Below, piece by piece: positions 51,774 to 61,175 of a DNA stretch of 64,000 nucleotides (positions are counted from its first letter, which is position 1; each line of letters starts with the position of its first letter). The stretch is from Bacteroidota bacterium (GTDB lineage Bacteria > Bacteroidota > Bacteroidia > Flavobacteriales > Flavobacteriaceae): positions 1-64,000 of the forward strand of contig JAHJTN010000018.1 in assembly GCA_018829465.1 (NCBI GenBank), given 5' to 3'. Below the pieces are notes generated by a model. It did no database searches and was not told the origin of the DNA. It saw only the letters and a program-made list of their open reading frames with translations. The position numbers and the translations under genes were made by a program.

Positions 51774-53354
51774 CTAAATAAATCCAAAGAATTCACTGAA
51801 ACTCTCAGGGTTTTGTACTGTTCCTTTTTCAGAAACAAGTACCAAATTTATGTTTTTAGATTTGGCTACTGTTGAGGCAAAGTCGTCGAGCAATTCTACG
51901 ATGTCATAATTCATACGTGTGGTGTTAGTCACATCAATTTCGAGGTTGGTGTTTTCAGGAATACTGTTGAGCTCTCTAATAATGGCTCCTTTATTGAGAA
52001 ATGAAACCTCTTCGGATAATACCATAGAAATATTTTTAACGTTATTTTGTTGTTCTTTGATGTGAAGAAAGTGGGAATTTTTGTAGTTGCTTATCAAAAT
52101 AGTAGTGATGCCCACACCAAGTCCCAAACCAATTCCCAGGAGTAAATCGAAAAATACAATACCTAACACCGTCACTATAAAAGGTAAAAATTGGTCTATT
52201 CCTCTACGGTATATCGTTTTAAATAAAGCGGGTTTTGCCAATTTATATCCAATAACCAAAAGGACGGCAGCTAAAACCGGCAACGGTATCATATTTAGCA
52301 GTTTTGGTATTAAAATTACCGAAATAAGCAGAAGCAAACCGTGAATGATAGCTGAAAGTTTGGTTTTACCACCGGCCTGAATATTTGCAGAGCTTCTTAC
52401 AATGACTTGTGTAATGGGAAGTCCTCCGATAAGTCCTGAAATCGTATTTCCTAAGCCTTGTGCATAGAGTTCTCTGTTTGTAGGTGTCGTTCTTTTCTCC
52501 GGATCCAACTTATCTGTAGCTTCAACACAGAGCAGTGTTTCTAAACTCGCAACAATGGCAATGGTGATGGCAACTACCCATACTTTGTAGTTGAAGATTG
52601 ATGCAAAACTGGGCGAAGTAAACTGCCCAACAAACGAACTGAAATCATCGGGAACCGGAACACTTACCAAATTTTCTTGTGAGATAGCCAAAAATGAATT
52701 TGGGTCTATAAAACTGAAGTAAAGTATTCCAAAAAATACAGCGGCAAGAGGTCCCGGCACTAATTGAAAAAACTTCATACTTTTAAATAACTTGGTCTCC
52801 CAAAGCAATATAATAACTAAAGAAATCAAAGAAACGAGAATTGACCCCGCTGAAAGATGACTAAACATATCGAAAATTTCGGTGAAAGTGTTCTCGCCTT
52901 CCTTTATAAAAAACTCAGTGCCGTCATCAGATGTCACGTTGTATCCAAACGCAATTGGTAATTGTTTTAGAAAAATAATCACACCAATACCGGCCAACAT
53001 ACCTCTGATAACCGAATTTGGAAAGTAGTATGCAATGACACCTGCTCTTAAAGCGCCTAACAAAATTTGCAACAAACCTCCTATGACAACAGCAGTCAAG
53101 AAAATTTCATAACTCCCGAGGTCTGAAATTGCTTGTAAAACAATTACGGCAAGCCCGGCTGCCGGACCGCTGACACCGAGCGAAGATCCACTGATAGAAC
53201 CCACTATCACCCCCCCAATAATACCGGCAATGATACCGGAAAAAAGAGGTGCACCACTGGCCAAAGCTATTCCTAAACACAAAGGAAGTGCCACAAAAAA
53301 AACAACAATACTAGACGACAAATCCTTGTCTATATGTGAAAATAGATTTTTCAT
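51774..53354 (-). CDS. SulP family anion transporter with STAS domain
   Basis: Inner-membrane transporter of 526 residues: about 12-14 transmembrane segments (about 14-410) and a short STAS domain (about 430-525). The GSSLGVSGPAAGLAVIV and TNRELYAQGLGNTISGLIGGLPIT motifs are typical of SulP. Since it is followed directly by a beta carbonic anhydrase, bicarbonate (BicA-like) is the most likely substrate, though sulfate is possible. It begins about 80 bp downstream of a small unknown membrane protein gene. Confidence 0.92.
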   Translation of the reverse strand: MKNLFSHIDKDLSSSIVVFFVALPLCLGIALASGAPLFSGIIAGIIGGVIVGSISGSSLGVSGPAAGLAVIVLQAISDLGSYEIFLTAVVIGGLLQILLGALRAGVIAYYFPNSVIRGMLAGIGVIIFLKQLPIAFGYNVTSDDGTEFFIKEGENTFTEIFDMFSHLSAGSILVSLISLVIILLWETKLFKSMKFFQLVPGPLAAVFFGILYFSFIDPNSFLAISQENLVSVPVPDDFSSFVGQFTSPSFASIFNYKVWVVAITIAIVASLETLLCVEATDKLDPEKRTTPTNRELYAQGLGNTISGLIGGLPITQVIVRSSANIQAGGKTKLSAIIHGLLLLISVILIPKLLNMIPLPVLAAVLLVIGYKLAKPALFKTIYRRGIDQFLPFIVTVLGIVFFDLLLGIGLGLGVGITTILISNYKNSHFLHIKEQQNNVKNISMVLSEEVSFLNKGAIIRELNSIPENTNLEIDVTNTTRMNYDIVELLDDFASTVAKSKNINLVLVSEKGTVQNPESFSEFFGFI

Positions 53355-53436
53355 TTAAGTAAAAAAGGTTAAAGGGTTATTCTTAAAAATAGCCCTTGCT
53401 GGTTAAAAAAGAATCGAAAAAAAAGGAAGAAAAAAA

Positions 53437-53736
53437 CTATTTATACTCAGGCGGAGGAGAAATAAGCCCCAAAGAAACTAAATTGTTATAGTTATCCAAA
53501 TAAATATAATGCTTAGAATCTTTGATTTCCAAAAAAGAAAGTTCAATGGGTTGAGCGTGTATATATTCTGAAAAAAAACTAACGGTTTTAGACGAGGAAT
53601 GACTTTCCTCTTCAGTCATGCTGAAGAATATAAATACTCGCTCTGAGCCCCCCGAAGAAGTAACAGCCAAAGGAGTCAACAAGAATAAAATAAATAACCC
53701 CAAAAAAAAGTGAGATGCCCAAAAGCGTTTCTTCAT
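53437..53736 (-). CDS. Small protein with membrane or signal segment, unknown
   Basis: Unrecognised protein of 99 residues with the ATG at 53736; the frame is open 30 codons upstream but that part is hydrophobic and unsupported. An N-terminal hydrophobic helix (about 6-25, FFLGLFILFLLTPLAV) would be a signal anchor or signal peptide. Then follow a serine/acid-rich stretch (TEEESHSSS) and a short strand region ending in SPPPEYK. It is transcribed in the same direction as the SulP and carbonic anhydrase genes, about 80 bp upstream, so it may belong with them. Confidence 0.55.
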   Translation of the reverse strand: MKKRFWASHFFLGLFILFLLTPLAVTSSGGSERVFIFFSMTEEESHSSSKTVSFFSEYIHAQPIELSFLEIKDSKHYIYLDNYNNLVSLGLISPPPEYK

Positions 53737-53925
53737 AGTGAATCCTAAAAAGGCAAATATAACATTAGAACACTTAATATATGTTATAAAAAATATAAAT
53801 ATATTTGGCAAAATGCATAAATACAATTCAGAAAACCAACTATTTAAAAGTTTTCACTAGGGATTGGTTAAATAAAATTGAGTAATTCTAAGCAGCTGTT
53901 GAAGAAATGAATCACAAAATATATC

Positions 53926-54708
53926 TCACAAAACTTTAATATCATCTGCTTTTATCCAACCTACTTTGCCGTCAGCCAAGCGAATTTTTTGCCAACCGTT
54001 TAAAGACTCCAAAACTTCAATTTTGGTACCTTCATGCAGCAAAAATGAAGTTTCACTGTTTTCTAAAGGCTCATTCTTCACTTGTACTTCCAATGAAAAA
54101 ACAATGGCTTCTTGGTGGTTTTTGTGGTAGGTGTTTTCGATAAAAGCAAAACTTAAAGCAAAAGCCCCTGTAAAAATACTGAACAAAAATGCAGTAAAGT
54201 AAAATCTTTTGATGAAGCTCTTGTAGGCATAGGCATACAACAAATAGCACAAGGCAACTAAAAAAGCTGAAACTATAGCCAATATGGCCCAACTATTGAC
54301 AGTGAGCAACGCCCCTACTTTTCTCACTAATGCATTGAAACCCACTTTGGGCAAAGGCGTGATGACATCTATAGTTTGGTTTTTAGCGAAGGCTAAATTG
54401 TTCTGTATATCCTCGTCATCAGGTGCCAAACGCAAGGCTTTTTCAAAATAATAAATGGCCTGTCCAAGTTGGTCTGTTTTGTAGTAGGCATTGCCCATAT
54501 TGTAGTACAATTCTGCCGAATGTTTTTTGGCATGGAGTATGGCCTCGTATTTCTCTATAGCCTGCGCATATTGTTCTTGATTGTACAACTCGTTGGCTTC
54601 ACTGAAAACTTCCTCTTGGGCCACAGTGACCAATTGCAATGAGAAAAACAAGAAAAACAACCCGCTTCTCAGCGCAGTAAAGTTCAATATGTTATTCGTT
54701 TGAAACAT
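53926..54708 (-). CDS. batE: BatE-like protein (TPR plus SH3)
   Basis: Last gene of the Bat operon, 260 residues. A signal or N-terminal hydrophobic stretch (about 10-30), tetratricopeptide repeats (about 33-115, with YYNMGNAYYKTDQLGQAIYYFEKAL), two membrane segments (about 135-160 and 165-190) and a C-terminal SH3-like domain (NGWQKIRLADGKVGWI) follow in order. TPR and SH3 domains mediate protein contacts. It follows BatD directly, with 10 bp between, on the same strand. Confidence 0.85.
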   Translation of the reverse strand: MFQTNNILNFTALRSGLFFLFFSLQLVTVAQEEVFSEANELYNQEQYAQAIEKYEAILHAKKHSAELYYNMGNAYYKTDQLGQAIYYFEKALRLAPDDEDIQNNLAFAKNQTIDVITPLPKVGFNALVRKVGALLTVNSWAILAIVSAFLVALCYLLYAYAYKSFIKRFYFTAFLFSIFTGAFALSFAFIENTYHKNHQEAIVFSLEVQVKNEPLENSETSFLLHEGTKIEVLESLNGWQKIRLADGKVGWIKADDIKVL

Positions 54709-54718
54709 ACATCTTGTT

Positions 54719-56509
54719 TTATAACTGTTTGTCTAAAAGAGAAATAACAGCAGCCGACTTCTCGTAATCGTGTTTGGTTGCACCTTCAGATATGGGTGTA
54801 TAACGCGCCAATTCGCAGCTTTGCAGCAGATTGACAAAATCTGAGGTAGTGGTTGCATCTACTTTTCGCTCAAGTAGCAATTGTTGTATTTTATCTTTGG
54901 AGAAATCAGCCGTTTCTATGTGCAATTTTGCCTTTAAATAATTGTGCAAAGCCCTTTCCAATACCTCGTAAAATACTTCACTTTTATCAATTTCCTTCTT
55001 GGCAACCGACAAGTATTTTTTTGCAAGTTTGTTGGCCGAACGCTGTTTATTGCCCACTTCATCAGCTACTCTTTCCCTGTGTTTGCGACTTACAAAGACA
55101 ATAATCGGAATTAGGAGTAGCGGACTCATTAAAAGTGTATAAAACGTGGGTGACTGAAAAAATGCCTTGTTGTATATGTTTACAAAATTGCTGTTGCTTT
55201 TTAAGTATCGCAGCTGATTTCCCAACATACTGACGGCTTGTTTGGGCACATTGGTCGCATTTGGAGGTATCGATGCCACTGCACCACCGGGTGCTTCAGT
55301 TGCTTCAATAAGTAAATCTTCCGAGGTCAGGGTTTTGTAGGTCTTGCGTTGCGGGTCAAAATACGAAAATCGCACGCCGCTGACAGGGTATTTGCCTTGG
55401 CGAGATGGCACCAAGGTGTAGGTGTCCGATATACTGCCTTGCATACCTCTGGAAGTCGTATTTATATTTTCCGAATGTTCCGGTTCATAAACTTCTATAC
55501 CATTTGGAAATTCTAGAGATGGTAAATTGAAAAGTTTCAAATTGCCCGATCCGGCTATGGTCACTTTGGCCTGGGTTGATTCTGTGGCTTTCAACTTGTC
55601 CTTTGTCAATAACACCTCCAACGAAAAATCGCCTACAGCTCCAGCAAAATCTGCAGGTTTTCCCGCATCCGGAAGAGGTCTGACACTGATTACCTGGGTA
55701 GAAGAATTAAAAACTTTTTTGATGTTTCTATATACAAAGTTGCCAAAAAAATCTTTTTTGTTGGTTCTTACGCCAGTTAAAACTTCAATACTCATAGGGT
55801 CAATTTCTATATTGCCAGTCTTTTGCGGATACAAAATGACTTCGTGTATGACTGCGTAGCGGTAGTCTTGACCTTTGTAAGTGGTGTTCTGTATGCCTTG
55901 TTTTCTTTCCAGTTTTTGATTCCAAAAATCCTTGTAGTCCGGCACATCTATGACACTGTAGTCTGATACATTGGTATAGTTGCTCACATAGAGTTTATAG
56001 GTAATCAGAATGGGTTCGTTTAAGTAGGGATTCGCATTGGAAACTTCGGCCACCAAATGTATGTTTTGAGAGGCAATATAATCGGGGTCGTTCGGATCTT
56101 TAGGAATTTCTACGGCTGCAGTAACTTCAATTTCCACAGGTGTGGTTTTATAGATCTGTCCATCGTACTGTATGGATGCTTGTTTGATGGTAAATCGACC
56201 TCTTTTGGTAGGCTGCAGGAAATAGGAATAGATCTTAGAAAAAGACTTTTTCCCGTTGAGCCACTGTTGGCTTACCTGCTGCGAAGGACCGCCCACAATT
56301 TGAAAGGTCTCAAAATCGGGTGGCGTAAAGTTGTCGCCGTCCTGATTCATCACAAAATCTATACGCAACCTTTCGTTGATGCCAAGTTGCGACTTGCTGA
56401 CTTTTGCTTCAAACTCCATTTGCGCCTGAACGGACCAAGCAGACATACAAATCAGCAACAGACATAGGCTGTAGGGTAATTTCGCAATGATTTGTTGTTT
56501 AGTTCGCAT
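54719..56509 (-). CDS. batD: BatD family protein
   Basis: Protein of 596 residues with the ATG at 56509 (an upstream TTG adds seven codons). Signal peptide about 1-30 (cut after VQA). Most of the protein is a large periplasmic part made of immunoglobulin-like beta domains (about 30-430, with FEAKVSKSQLGINERLRIDFVM). A transmembrane helix follows (about 450-470) and a cytoplasmic tail of about 120 residues. Such BatD proteins are part of the Bat complex, whose exact role is unsettled; aerotolerance was the original observation in Bacteroides. About 70 bp separate it from the BatC-like gene. Confidence 0.88.
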   Translation of the reverse strand: MRTKQQIIAKLPYSLCLLLICMSAWSVQAQMEFEAKVSKSQLGINERLRIDFVMNQDGDNFTPPDFETFQIVGGPSQQVSQQWLNGKKSFSKIYSYFLQPTKRGRFTIKQASIQYDGQIYKTTPVEIEVTAAVEIPKDPNDPDYIASQNIHLVAEVSNANPYLNEPILITYKLYVSNYTNVSDYSVIDVPDYKDFWNQKLERKQGIQNTTYKGQDYRYAVIHEVILYPQKTGNIEIDPMSIEVLTGVRTNKKDFFGNFVYRNIKKVFNSSTQVISVRPLPDAGKPADFAGAVGDFSLEVLLTKDKLKATESTQAKVTIAGSGNLKLFNLPSLEFPNGIEVYEPEHSENINTTSRGMQGSISDTYTLVPSRQGKYPVSGVRFSYFDPQRKTYKTLTSEDLLIEATEAPGGAVASIPPNATNVPKQAVSMLGNQLRYLKSNSNFVNIYNKAFFQSPTFYTLLMSPLLLIPIIVFVSRKHRERVADEVGNKQRSANKLAKKYLSVAKKEIDKSEVFYEVLERALHNYLKAKLHIETADFSKDKIQQLLLERKVDATTTSDFVNLLQSCELARYTPISEGATKHDYEKSAAVISLLDKQL

Positions 56510-56580
56510 CTTTTGACAAATTGCTGGCAAATTTAGTTATATACTTATAAGAATTCTCTTAATAAAATTCTAAACCTTTA

Positions 56581-57348
56581 TTACCAGTCTTTTTCGGTTT
56601 TTTTGGGCTGGCCTTCCATTTTTTCCAATTGAAGTTTTTCCTGTGATTTTTTCTCTTCGTTTTCCGCAGCTTTTAATAGGTTTTTTATTTGCTGAGGCGA
56701 CATTTGTCCCTGTTGCGGTTTGGGTTGGGCGGGTTGCTCTTTTTGTTCACCTGGATCTTTGGGCTGGTCACCTTGTTTGTCCTCGGGTTTGTTGGGATCT
56801 TTTTTGTCCTGATCGCCTTTGTTTTGGTTGTCTTTGTTTTGGTCGCCTTCCTTTTTGTCTTGTTGATTCTGTTCTTTGTTTTGATCCTTATCATCACCTT
56901 CTCCACCGCCACCACCGCCGCCTTCTTGTTCTTGTTTTTGCTTTGCCAGAGCTAAATTGTAACGCGTTTCATCGTCTGTGGGGTTGTTGCGCAAGGCATT
57001 TTTATAAGCTTCCACCGCCTCTTGGTATCTCTTTTGAAGCATATAACTGTTTCCCAAATTGTGGTAGGCTTTGTGCTTGTCGGCTTTAGTAACCGCTTGC
57101 GCTGCGGCTTCTTTATATCGTTGTTCGGCAGCAGTTACCTGCTCGTCTCGGTAAAGTGTGTTGCCCAAATTAAACTGCGGTACGTAATTGGTGCCATTGT
57201 AGGAAATGGCTTCCCGGTAATCTGCTTCGGCATCAATCAGCTTTTTATCTGAAAAATTAGCATTGCCTTCCGCTGTTTCCTTGAGGTCTTTTTGAGCGAA
57301 CACGATAGAAACAAACAATAAAAAAATACTTGTCAATAGCTTTTGCAT
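56581..57348 (-). CDS. batC: BatC-like TPR protein with low-complexity tail
   Basis: Exported protein of 255 residues from the ATG at 57348, which starts a signal peptide (MQKLLTSIFLLFVSIVFA). TPR-like repeats (about 20-135) include YNLALAKQKQE. The C-terminal 120 residues are low complexity: a glycine run, then repeated D/N/Q/K and P/Q blocks. A longer frame exists from 57477, whose ATG overlaps the BatB stop by four bases, but that leader shows no signal features. TPR proteins with acidic, disordered tails are typical at this position of Bat operons. The second start needs checking. Confidence 0.82.
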   Translation of the reverse strand: MQKLLTSIFLLFVSIVFAQKDLKETAEGNANFSDKKLIDAEADYREAISYNGTNYVPQFNLGNTLYRDEQVTAAEQRYKEAAAQAVTKADKHKAYHNLGNSYMLQKRYQEAVEAYKNALRNNPTDDETRYNLALAKQKQEQEGGGGGGGEGDDKDQNKEQNQQDKKEGDQNKDNQNKGDQDKKDPNKPEDKQGDQPKDPGEQKEQPAQPKPQQGQMSPQQIKNLLKAAENEEKKSQEKLQLEKMEGQPKKTEKDW

Positions 57349-57473
57349 CTGTCTATGTTGATACGTCTTGTGGCTTATGTTTCTACTACGCTCATTATTA
57401 GAATGTAATGCAGGACTAAGCATATCGGATTGTTTGTAAATTGCAGCTGTGCATTTCATTTCTTTAAAATTTA

Positions 57474-58511
57474 TCATGCGTTTTCATTAAATAAGTTTAA
57501 CTTTTGTAACCATTTGGTCTTTCTTTCCAAGAAGAAAACATCGATAAATAAAAAACCTATGGCTAAGCCCACAAACCACTGAAATTGAGATTTGAAATCT
57601 GAGAATTGCTGGGCGTCAAATTCAGTTTTGTCAAACTGATTGATTTTGTCTTTTACAAAATCTACCACCTGTGCGGTGTTGCTGCCATTTTGGTAGAAAC
57701 CATCTGCCTGAGATGCCAAATCCATCAATAGTGTTTCGTTGAGCTTGGTGATGACGGTTTCTCCTTGGTTGTCTTTGATATAGCTTGTAACTACGCCACC
57801 TTGTTTGAGCGGTATGGGTCCGCCGTTTACTTTTCCTATCCCGATGCTAAACACCTTAATCCCCGCTTCTTTTAAAGCAGCTGTTGAAGCTTCTAAATTT
57901 CCTTCGTGATCTTCACCATCCGACACTACTATAATGACTTTGTTGGTTTGCTCTTCCATATTGAACAAACCTTGACTCAGCTGTAAAGCCTCAGAAAAAG
58001 CCGTTCCTTGAGACGAAAGCATATCGGTGTTGGCGCTTTGTAAAAACATTTTTGCCGCGCTGTAATCAGAAGTCATGGGGAGCAAAGGATACGCGCTGGC
58101 CGCATAAACAACCAAACCTATCCTGTCTCCTGCAAGTTCGTTGATTATCTGCGTGATAATTTGCTTAGATTTCTCAATCCGACTGGGCGCAATGTCTTCT
58201 GCCAACATGCTTCTGGAAACGTCTAAAGCAAATACAATATCGATGCCTTCTCTTTTGATTTTCTCCACCTTGGTGCCCATTTTAGGATTAACCAAAGCAA
58301 GTACCATACTAAGAAGTGTTATACATATCATAATAAGTTTTAAAATGGGCTTAAAAATAGATGTATCCGGACTCAACACATTCATAAAAACGGAAGAAGC
58401 AAATCGCTTCTGTGCGCGTTTGCGCCACCACATCAACCACAAAAACATCCCGATGACCACAGGAATCACTGCCAACCAGATAAAATATTTTTGTGCTTCA
58501 AAAAGATACAT
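57474..58511 (-). CDS. batB: BatB, VWA-domain membrane protein
   Basis: Protein of 345 residues. Two N-terminal membrane segments (about 10-27 and 52-73) precede a von Willebrand factor A domain (about 90-290) with the MIDAS motif DVSRSM and the companion TSD (MTSDYS) and SDGEDH motifs. A final membrane segment lies near 310-330. VWA domains bind metal and partner proteins, so BatA and BatB may form a pair. The stop overlaps an ATG of the next gene frame by four bases. It starts 14 bp after the BatA stop. Confidence 0.92.
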   Translation of the reverse strand: MYLFEAQKYFIWLAVIPVVIGMFLWLMWWRKRAQKRFASSVFMNVLSPDTSIFKPILKLIMICITLLSMVLALVNPKMGTKVEKIKREGIDIVFALDVSRSMLAEDIAPSRIEKSKQIITQIINELAGDRIGLVVYAASAYPLLPMTSDYSAAKMFLQSANTDMLSSQGTAFSEALQLSQGLFNMEEQTNKVIIVVSDGEDHEGNLEASTAALKEAGIKVFSIGIGKVNGGPIPLKQGGVVTSYIKDNQGETVITKLNETLLMDLASQADGFYQNGSNTAQVVDFVKDKINQFDKTEFDAQQFSDFKSQFQWFVGLAIGFLFIDVFFLERKTKWLQKLNLFNENA

Positions 58512-58525
58512 AATTCTTTCTTTTT

Positions 58526-59530
58526 TTAAATAAAACTTCTAAAAAGTGTCCACCGCATCAACACCTCTGTCAACAGAAAAATGCCGGCAAGCCACACCCA
58601 CAATCGATACTTTTCTTCGCGATTGGTATATTTAAACTCTTCTATTTCGGTTTTCTCAAGCTTGTTAATTTCCTCGTATATTTCTTGTAATTTTTTGTTG
58701 TCGGTTGCCCTAAAATACTTTCCGCCGGTTTCCTCGGCAATTTCGTTTAACAACTTTTCATCTATTTCTACGGGTACGTTTTGATAAATAAAATTCCCGG
58801 CATTGTCTATGGCAACGGGCGAAGGGGCGGTACCGTTTGTCCCTACGCCAATGGTGTAGGTTTTAATGTTGAATTCTTTCGCGAGTTCAGCAGCAATTCT
58901 AGGGTCTATAGAACCGGCATTGTTGACGCCATCTGTTAAAAGAATAATGACCTTGCTTAGGGCTTGGCTTTCTTTGAGTCGATTAACTGCAGTGGCCAAT
59001 CCCATACCTATGGCGGTTCCCTGATTCATTCTGTTGTCAAAAGTTATTTCCGACAAAGCCCTCAAAACCATTTCTTTGTCTGATGTAACAGGGGTTTTAG
59101 TAAAACTTTCGCCTGCAAAAACTACGATACCAATTCTGTCATTGGACCTTTCGCGAACAAAGTTTGCTGCCACATTTTTAAGTGCTTCCAACCTGTTGGG
59201 TCTAAAATCACGCGCCAACATACTTCCGGAAATATCGATAGACATCACAATATCTATTCCTTCTGTTTTTTTGATTTTAGAAAATTCATCTACCGTTTGG
59301 GGCCGAGCCATAGCCACAATTAAAGCGGCAAGTGCCAAAAGCCTGAGCACAAATAAAATTGGTTTTGTTTTTGACAAAAAAGAAATTTGCCCTGCAAATG
59401 CATGGGTGTTGGAGAGCCGAAGTGCCGCTGTTTGGTTTCTGCGTTGCCAAACATACCAAGCCACAGCTATCGGCAAGAGCAGAAATAGCCAAAAAAACTC
59501 GGGATTTTCATATGTGATATTTTCAAACAT
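58526..59530 (-). CDS. batA: BatA, VWA-domain membrane protein
   Basis: Protein of 334 residues, parallel to BatB. An N-terminal membrane segment (about 11-26), another near 56-76, and a VWA domain (about 88-285) with the MIDAS motif DISGSMLARDF and LTDGVNNAG. A membrane segment at the C-terminus (about 310-330). It lies three bases after the stop of the BatD-like gene upstream and 14 bp before BatB. BatA and BatB are about the same length and come from duplication. The molecular role is not established. Confidence 0.92.
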   Translation of the reverse strand: MFENITYENPEFFWLFLLLPIAVAWYVWQRRNQTAALRLSNTHAFAGQISFLSKTKPILFVLRLLALAALIVAMARPQTVDEFSKIKKTEGIDIVMSIDISGSMLARDFRPNRLEALKNVAANFVRERSNDRIGIVVFAGESFTKTPVTSDKEMVLRALSEITFDNRMNQGTAIGMGLATAVNRLKESQALSKVIILLTDGVNNAGSIDPRIAAELAKEFNIKTYTIGVGTNGTAPSPVAIDNAGNFIYQNVPVEIDEKLLNEIAEETGGKYFRATDNKKLQEIYEEINKLEKTEIEEFKYTNREEKYRLWVWLAGIFLLTEVLMRWTLFRSFI

Positions 59531-59533
59531 CTG

Positions 59534-61174
59534 CTATGGCTTAGTTTCTTTGTTAAGTATGAGTGATTCAACGATGCGCTTTGATATTTCATCGTAATAA
59601 CGCTTATCCACATCGTACACAATCACAATTTGACGCATGCTCGGTTTCACAAAAAAGGTAAAAGCATCATAGTGATACTGTTTAGAGCCTTGCAAGAAAG
59701 TACCGGTTTTTCGAACACCGTTAATCCCATCTATGGTAATGTCCTGGCTCTCCAACTGAAAATCTTCCAAATTTAACCGTTGTTTCAACTCCTCTTCTGT
59801 CAATTCTTTTACCTGGTCGTTTGTGATGTCTATCTGCGGATTAAAATTGATGTGATTCACCACCACATAGAAATTTTCACCCAACTTCCCGTATGCATAG
59901 TTAGACATACTACTGATTACTTGCTCACTGCCGGGCGGAATGGCTACTTTTACCTGTTTTAACACACGAGGGGTTTCTATGCCAACCATGGGCACGCCGT
60001 ATTCGCTGTACACCCAATCGCCGTCGAGCATAACTTTACCCGGATTGCGCAAAACGGTATCCAAAGCCGGACGAAACCCGTACTTGGCTACCATGGTGAT
60101 GGCCGTGCCAACCAATACCAAGGCAAGTGCCACCATCACTGCGGTGATTCTTTGTTTTTTGCGTTTTTGCGCCAACAAAGCTTTATATCTTTCCTGTGCT
60201 AAAATTTCTTCTTCGGTGGGTTCAGGAATGGCTTCGTGCGTACTGCTAATGAAGGTTTTAATGGATTCCCGGTCTGTTGAGGCTCCGTAATTGTCGTTTT
60301 GATATTTGGCAAACTTTACCAAGTCGGCCGTCTTCAAAGTGTTTCTGAGCTGTGTCAAATGTGATTTATCTAGCTGTAGCTTGCCGCTATCAACCAGTAA
60401 ATTAATTTTCTCCAACAACTCATCAGAAGTACATTCCATCACATCTACCTGAACCTCAGATTCGTAATATTTTTTAAGCACGTCTGTGAGTTTAGAGTAA
60501 TATTGTTTGTAATCGGCTTGTTCGTTCAAGGAGATTTGATCGAGCATTTCCAATTCTTTAACTGCTTTTTCGTAAGGCGGAAGCTCCTCCTCTGCTTCTT
60601 TTTTCTTTTTGCGCAAATACCAAAAATAGTAACCCAACGACGCCAATAAAATCAACACAAACAAGGTCCACTTAAAAAATTTCCAAAAAGCTGACGGGAT
60701 GGTAACGCTCAAGATATCTTTTATATCGTACATTTTTTGTTTGAGCGTGTCCACAGGAACGTCTAAAACTTGTACTTGTAAAGAATCCGTCATGTAGGTT
60801 TGACTGCTGACGATGATAGGGAAAGAAGGAATGGTATAGTGGCCCGAATCGAACTGCGTAAGGCCGTATTTTTTGATGAGTCGGTAACGGTCTTGCACCC
60901 GAAAGGTATCAATAGGCATCTGTTCTACAATTTCCAAAGCACCAAAGTTTTTCAATTCTTCAGGAAAAGTTACCTGCCTCGTAGAATCTGCTTCCACACT
61001 TACCTCCAACAATATTCTTTCGCCTATTCTGATTAGCGAAGTATCTGTCTTTACAAGCAGTTTTGGCTTTTCTTGTGCTACGTTAGGTACGGCTACAAAA
61101 AAAACGAAAACACCCAAAAACATCATGGGAATCCATCTTTTGGTAAAAAATTGTGGTATGTAGAATGGCGTCAT
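59534..61174 (-). CDS. BatD-like membrane protein of the Bat operon, uncharacterised
   Basis: Protein of 546 residues between the DUF58 gene and batA. Signal sequence about 1-33. The N-terminal part (about 35-140) resembles the beta-domain of BatD proteins (GERILLEVSVEADSTRQVTF). A membrane segment (about 163-185) precedes a charged helical region (about 190-335) with EVQVDVMECTSDELLEKI. A second membrane segment follows (about 345-365), then a C-terminal domain of about 180 residues whose function I do not recognise. It sits one base after the DUF58 stop and three bases before BatA, in the core of the operon. Confidence 0.75.
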   Translation of the reverse strand: MTPFYIPQFFTKRWIPMMFLGVFVFFVAVPNVAQEKPKLLVKTDTSLIRIGERILLEVSVEADSTRQVTFPEELKNFGALEIVEQMPIDTFRVQDRYRLIKKYGLTQFDSGHYTIPSFPIIVSSQTYMTDSLQVQVLDVPVDTLKQKMYDIKDILSVTIPSAFWKFFKWTLFVLILLASLGYYFWYLRKKKKEAEEELPPYEKAVKELEMLDQISLNEQADYKQYYSKLTDVLKKYYESEVQVDVMECTSDELLEKINLLVDSGKLQLDKSHLTQLRNTLKTADLVKFAKYQNDNYGASTDRESIKTFISSTHEAIPEPTEEEILAQERYKALLAQKRKKQRITAVMVALALVLVGTAITMVAKYGFRPALDTVLRNPGKVMLDGDWVYSEYGVPMVGIETPRVLKQVKVAIPPGSEQVISSMSNYAYGKLGENFYVVVNHINFNPQIDITNDQVKELTEEELKQRLNLEDFQLESQDITIDGINGVRKTGTFLQGSKQYHYDAFTFFVKPSMRQIVIVYDVDKRYYDEISKRIVESLILNKETKP

Positions 61175-61175
61175 A

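Noticed and set aside
53372-53398. Terminator-like hairpin AAGGGTTATT...AATAGCCCTT upstream of sulP
   Set aside because: The stem needs a G-U pair and is short, and the T run is broken, so I did not annotate it.
56643-57089. Reading frames in the low-complexity tail of the BatC-like gene
   Set aside because: Repetitive D/N/Q/K codons open frames on all strands; the translations are low-complexity and leucine/phenylalanine-rich shadows.
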